Source: Gottfriedia sp002574545
GTDB lineage: Bacteria > Bacillota > Bacilli > Bacillales > Bacillaceae_G
Length of the DNA: 64,000 nucleotides
Strand: one strand, 5' to 3'
Assembly: GCA_052180195.1 (NCBI GenBank)
Contig: CP197469.1
A model generated the notes under the pieces. That model was not told the DNA's origin, made no database searches, and was given only the letters and a program-made list of their open reading frames with translations. How positions within the stretch are numbered: the stretch's first letter is position 1; every line of letters starts with the position of its first letter. Positions 62,690 through 64,000 of this stretch are shown here, piece by piece. The position numbers and the translations under genes were made by a program.

Positions 62690-63451
62690 TTGGATAATGA
62701 ATTAAACTATAATACAATCATTCCAGAAAATATTCCGAATGAACGTAAATCCGCCTTAAAAACCCTTGGCTACTATTTTTTAATTTTTATAGTTGGTTTG
62801 AACTTACTAATCTTAATTGCCTCAATATGGGGTATGATTTTTGTTAGTGTTGCGGATATAAATCTTACTGAAAAACAATTTGATAATCTTTTAAATACAG
62901 TATCAATCTATTCAGATTCAATTTTTGGTGTCCTCAGTTTAATATGGCTTTATTATTATACAAAGAAAAAAGGACTACTAACTTTAAGACGAATAAATAT
63001 AACTGTGATTGACGTTGTAATCATTTTAGGAGCATATGTCGTTCTGATCGCTTCTTCACAACTTCTTGATGTTATTTTCCAACATTTCAATTATTCAATT
63101 GCTACTCCAGATAATCAAAAAGCAGTGGAAGACTTATTGCGGACTAATCCAGTCCTTATGATTATCTCTGCGGTTATTCTTGCACCAATTAAAGAAGAAT
63201 GGATTACACGTAAGTTAATAATTGGTTCGATTTTTAAAAACGCTCCGATTATTGGATTAATTGTAAGTTCCTTTGGGTTTGGTTTATTGCATATGCTTGC
63301 TGGTTTTTCAATCTATGCATTACTATCTTATTCTTTAGCAGGTTTGATTTTTGGTATAATCTATATCAAAACAAAAAAAATCGAAGTTACGATATTTGCT
63401 CATTTTTTAAATAACTTAGTTTCAATTATTGCTTTTTATATTGTAAACTAA
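62690..63451 (+). CDS. CPBP family intramembrane glutamic protease
   Basis: A 253-residue membrane protein with about seven helices. The family motif appears as APIKEEWITRKLIIG (E-E-x3-R, about residues 166-180), followed by FGFGLLHMLAG (H motif, about 200) and HFLNNLVS at the C-terminus, which together form the active site. Relatives process prenylated peptides or protect against bacteriocins. Starts at TTG after GGAGGAG. Not linked to a peptide gene here. Confidence 0.88.
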   Translation: MDNELNYNTIIPENIPNERKSALKTLGYYFLIFIVGLNLLILIASIWGMIFVSVADINLTEKQFDNLLNTVSIYSDSIFGVLSLIWLYYYTKKKGLLTLRRINITVIDVVIILGAYVVLIASSQLLDVIFQHFNYSIATPDNQKAVEDLLRTNPVLMIISAVILAPIKEEWITRKLIIGSIFKNAPIIGLIVSSFGFGLLHMLAGFSIYALLSYSLAGLIFGIIYIKTKKIEVTIFAHFLNNLVSIIAFYIVN

Positions 63452-63452
63452 C

Positions 63453-63477
63453 AAAAAACGCTCCTAGGGGCGTTTTT
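63453..63477. terminator. Terminator behind CPBP protease
   Basis: The hairpin AAAAAACGCtCCTAGGgGCGTTTTT lies directly after the stop. It also separates this gene from crcB. Confidence 0.85.
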
Positions 63478-63503
63478 ATAATGTACTTATTTTGAGGTGT
63501 ATG

Positions 63504-63893
63504 ATGAATTATTTATTTATTTTAATCGGAGGGTTTTTTGGAGCCATTCTTCGTTACATAATAGGTCTTTTGGTCCATCCACTTTCAAATGGATTTCCAA
63601 TTCAAACATTTTTAATTAATATCATTGGATGCTTTTTTTTAGGTTTCTTTTTACCGATGGCTAAAGTGAATTTAAAACCTGAATATACTTTACTAATCGG
63701 AACAGGATTTACTGGAGCATTCACTACATTCTCAACATTTTCACTTGAAAATGTTGCTTTAATAAACGAAAAAAAATTACTGATCAGTTTAATCTATCTA
63801 ATCTCAAGTTTAGTAATAGGAATCAGTTTCTCATATCTTGGCTTTAAAGCAGCTAATAAATTCAATAAACTAAAAGGAGAAACCTCATCATGA
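63504..63893 (+). CDS. crcB: Fluoride efflux channel CrcB, subunit 1
   Basis: A 129-residue Fluc family protein with four helices: GGFFGAILRYIIG near the start, NIIGCFFLGFF in the second helix, and GTGFTGAFTTFSTFS (about residues 70-84) with the Phe/Thr/Ser lining of the fluoride pore. ATG 63504 is chosen over TTG 63492 and ATG 63501 because it leaves a proper distance to GAGGTG. The tandem second crcB suggests a heteromeric channel. I saw no fluoride riboswitch in the 26-bp leader. Confidence 0.92.
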   Translation: MNYLFILIGGFFGAILRYIIGLLVHPLSNGFPIQTFLINIIGCFFLGFFLPMAKVNLKPEYTLLIGTGFTGAFTTFSTFSLENVALINEKKLLISLIYLISSLVIGISFSYLGFKAANKFNKLKGETSS

Positions 63894-64000
63894 TTGTTAT
63901 TGTTGGACTAGGTGGGGGAATCGGAGCCGTTTTTCGTTATGCCCTTGGAAACTATGTAAATAAAAGAGCTAAAACAAATTTTCCTTTTGGCACATTCGTT
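63890..64000 (+). CDS. crcB: Fluoride efflux channel CrcB, subunit 2 (partial, cut by window end)
   Basis: An ATG overlapping the stop of the first crcB by four bases (ATGA) opens a frame that runs off the window. Its 37 visible residues (starts MIVIVGLGGGIGAVFRYALG) contain the same GGxGAxxRY helix-1 motif. It is the usual partner of dual-gene fluoride channels. Confidence 0.85.
   Translation, partial: MIVIVGLGGGIGAVFRYALGNYVNKRAKTNFPFGTFV

Noticed and set aside
63478..63503. Fluoride riboswitch ahead of crcB
   Set aside because: The 26-bp gap is too short and lacks the conserved loop and pseudoknot sequences.

Overview
The window is a low-GC chromosomal segment of an endospore-forming member of the Bacillales. 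The evidence is a gerA-type germination operon, the spore protease gene gpr, the sporulation checkpoint gene sda, strong AGGAGG-type ribosome binding sites, frequent TTG/GTG starts and the yqeG-to-mtaB gene order known from Bacillus subtilis. I cannot name the species. I see no tRNA, rRNA, insertion sequence, prophage or CRISPR array.

Layout. 1-16 kb holds independent metabolic, transport and housekeeping genes: a thiamine-dependent 2-keto acid decarboxylase, an FAD dehydrogenase, YitT, a MarR/MFS pair with clear operators, the germination operon, a DUF952 protein, an AAA ATPase, a UvrC-like nuclease with an ATT start, an NCS2 nucleobase permease and an EamA exporter.

16.7-34.8 kb looks like one catabolic or scavenging island. 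It has three tandem cytosine-deaminase-like amidohydrolases, two further amidohydrolases (one frameshifted), two peptide/nickel-type ABC binding lipoproteins, a complete Dpp/Opp-type ABC transporter, a sensor-poor LytS/YesM-type histidine kinase, an AraC-type response regulator and an SSS-family transporter. Three minus-strand promoters in it share one architecture: two TTTAC-core boxes exactly 21 bp apart, with the near box the same distance from a TATAAT -10. I propose they form a regulon of the island's own response regulator, for uptake and hydrolysis of an unidentified N-heterocycle or amide.

35-59.6 kb is the conserved Bacillus block read mostly on the minus strand: mtaB-rsmE-prmA-dnaJ-dnaK-grpE-hrcA (with CIRCE), hemW, lepA, yqxA, gpr, rpsT, holA, yqzM, comEC, comEA, comER, yqeM, rsfS, yqeK, yhbY, aroE, yqeH, yqeG. 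Compared with B. subtilis, spoIIP, comEB and nadD are missing from their usual places and an AadA-like nucleotidyltransferase sits between rpsT and holA. 59.6-64 kb carries sda with a DnaA-box cluster, psd, a small alarmone synthetase, a CPBP protease and two crcB genes, the second cut by the window end.

Two tandem arrays of one 52-bp hairpin repeat family (ten copies at 20.7-21.2 kb, seven at 62.1-62.4 kb) fill the two long non-coding gaps. The second array is flanked by two identical 31-bp terminator hairpins.
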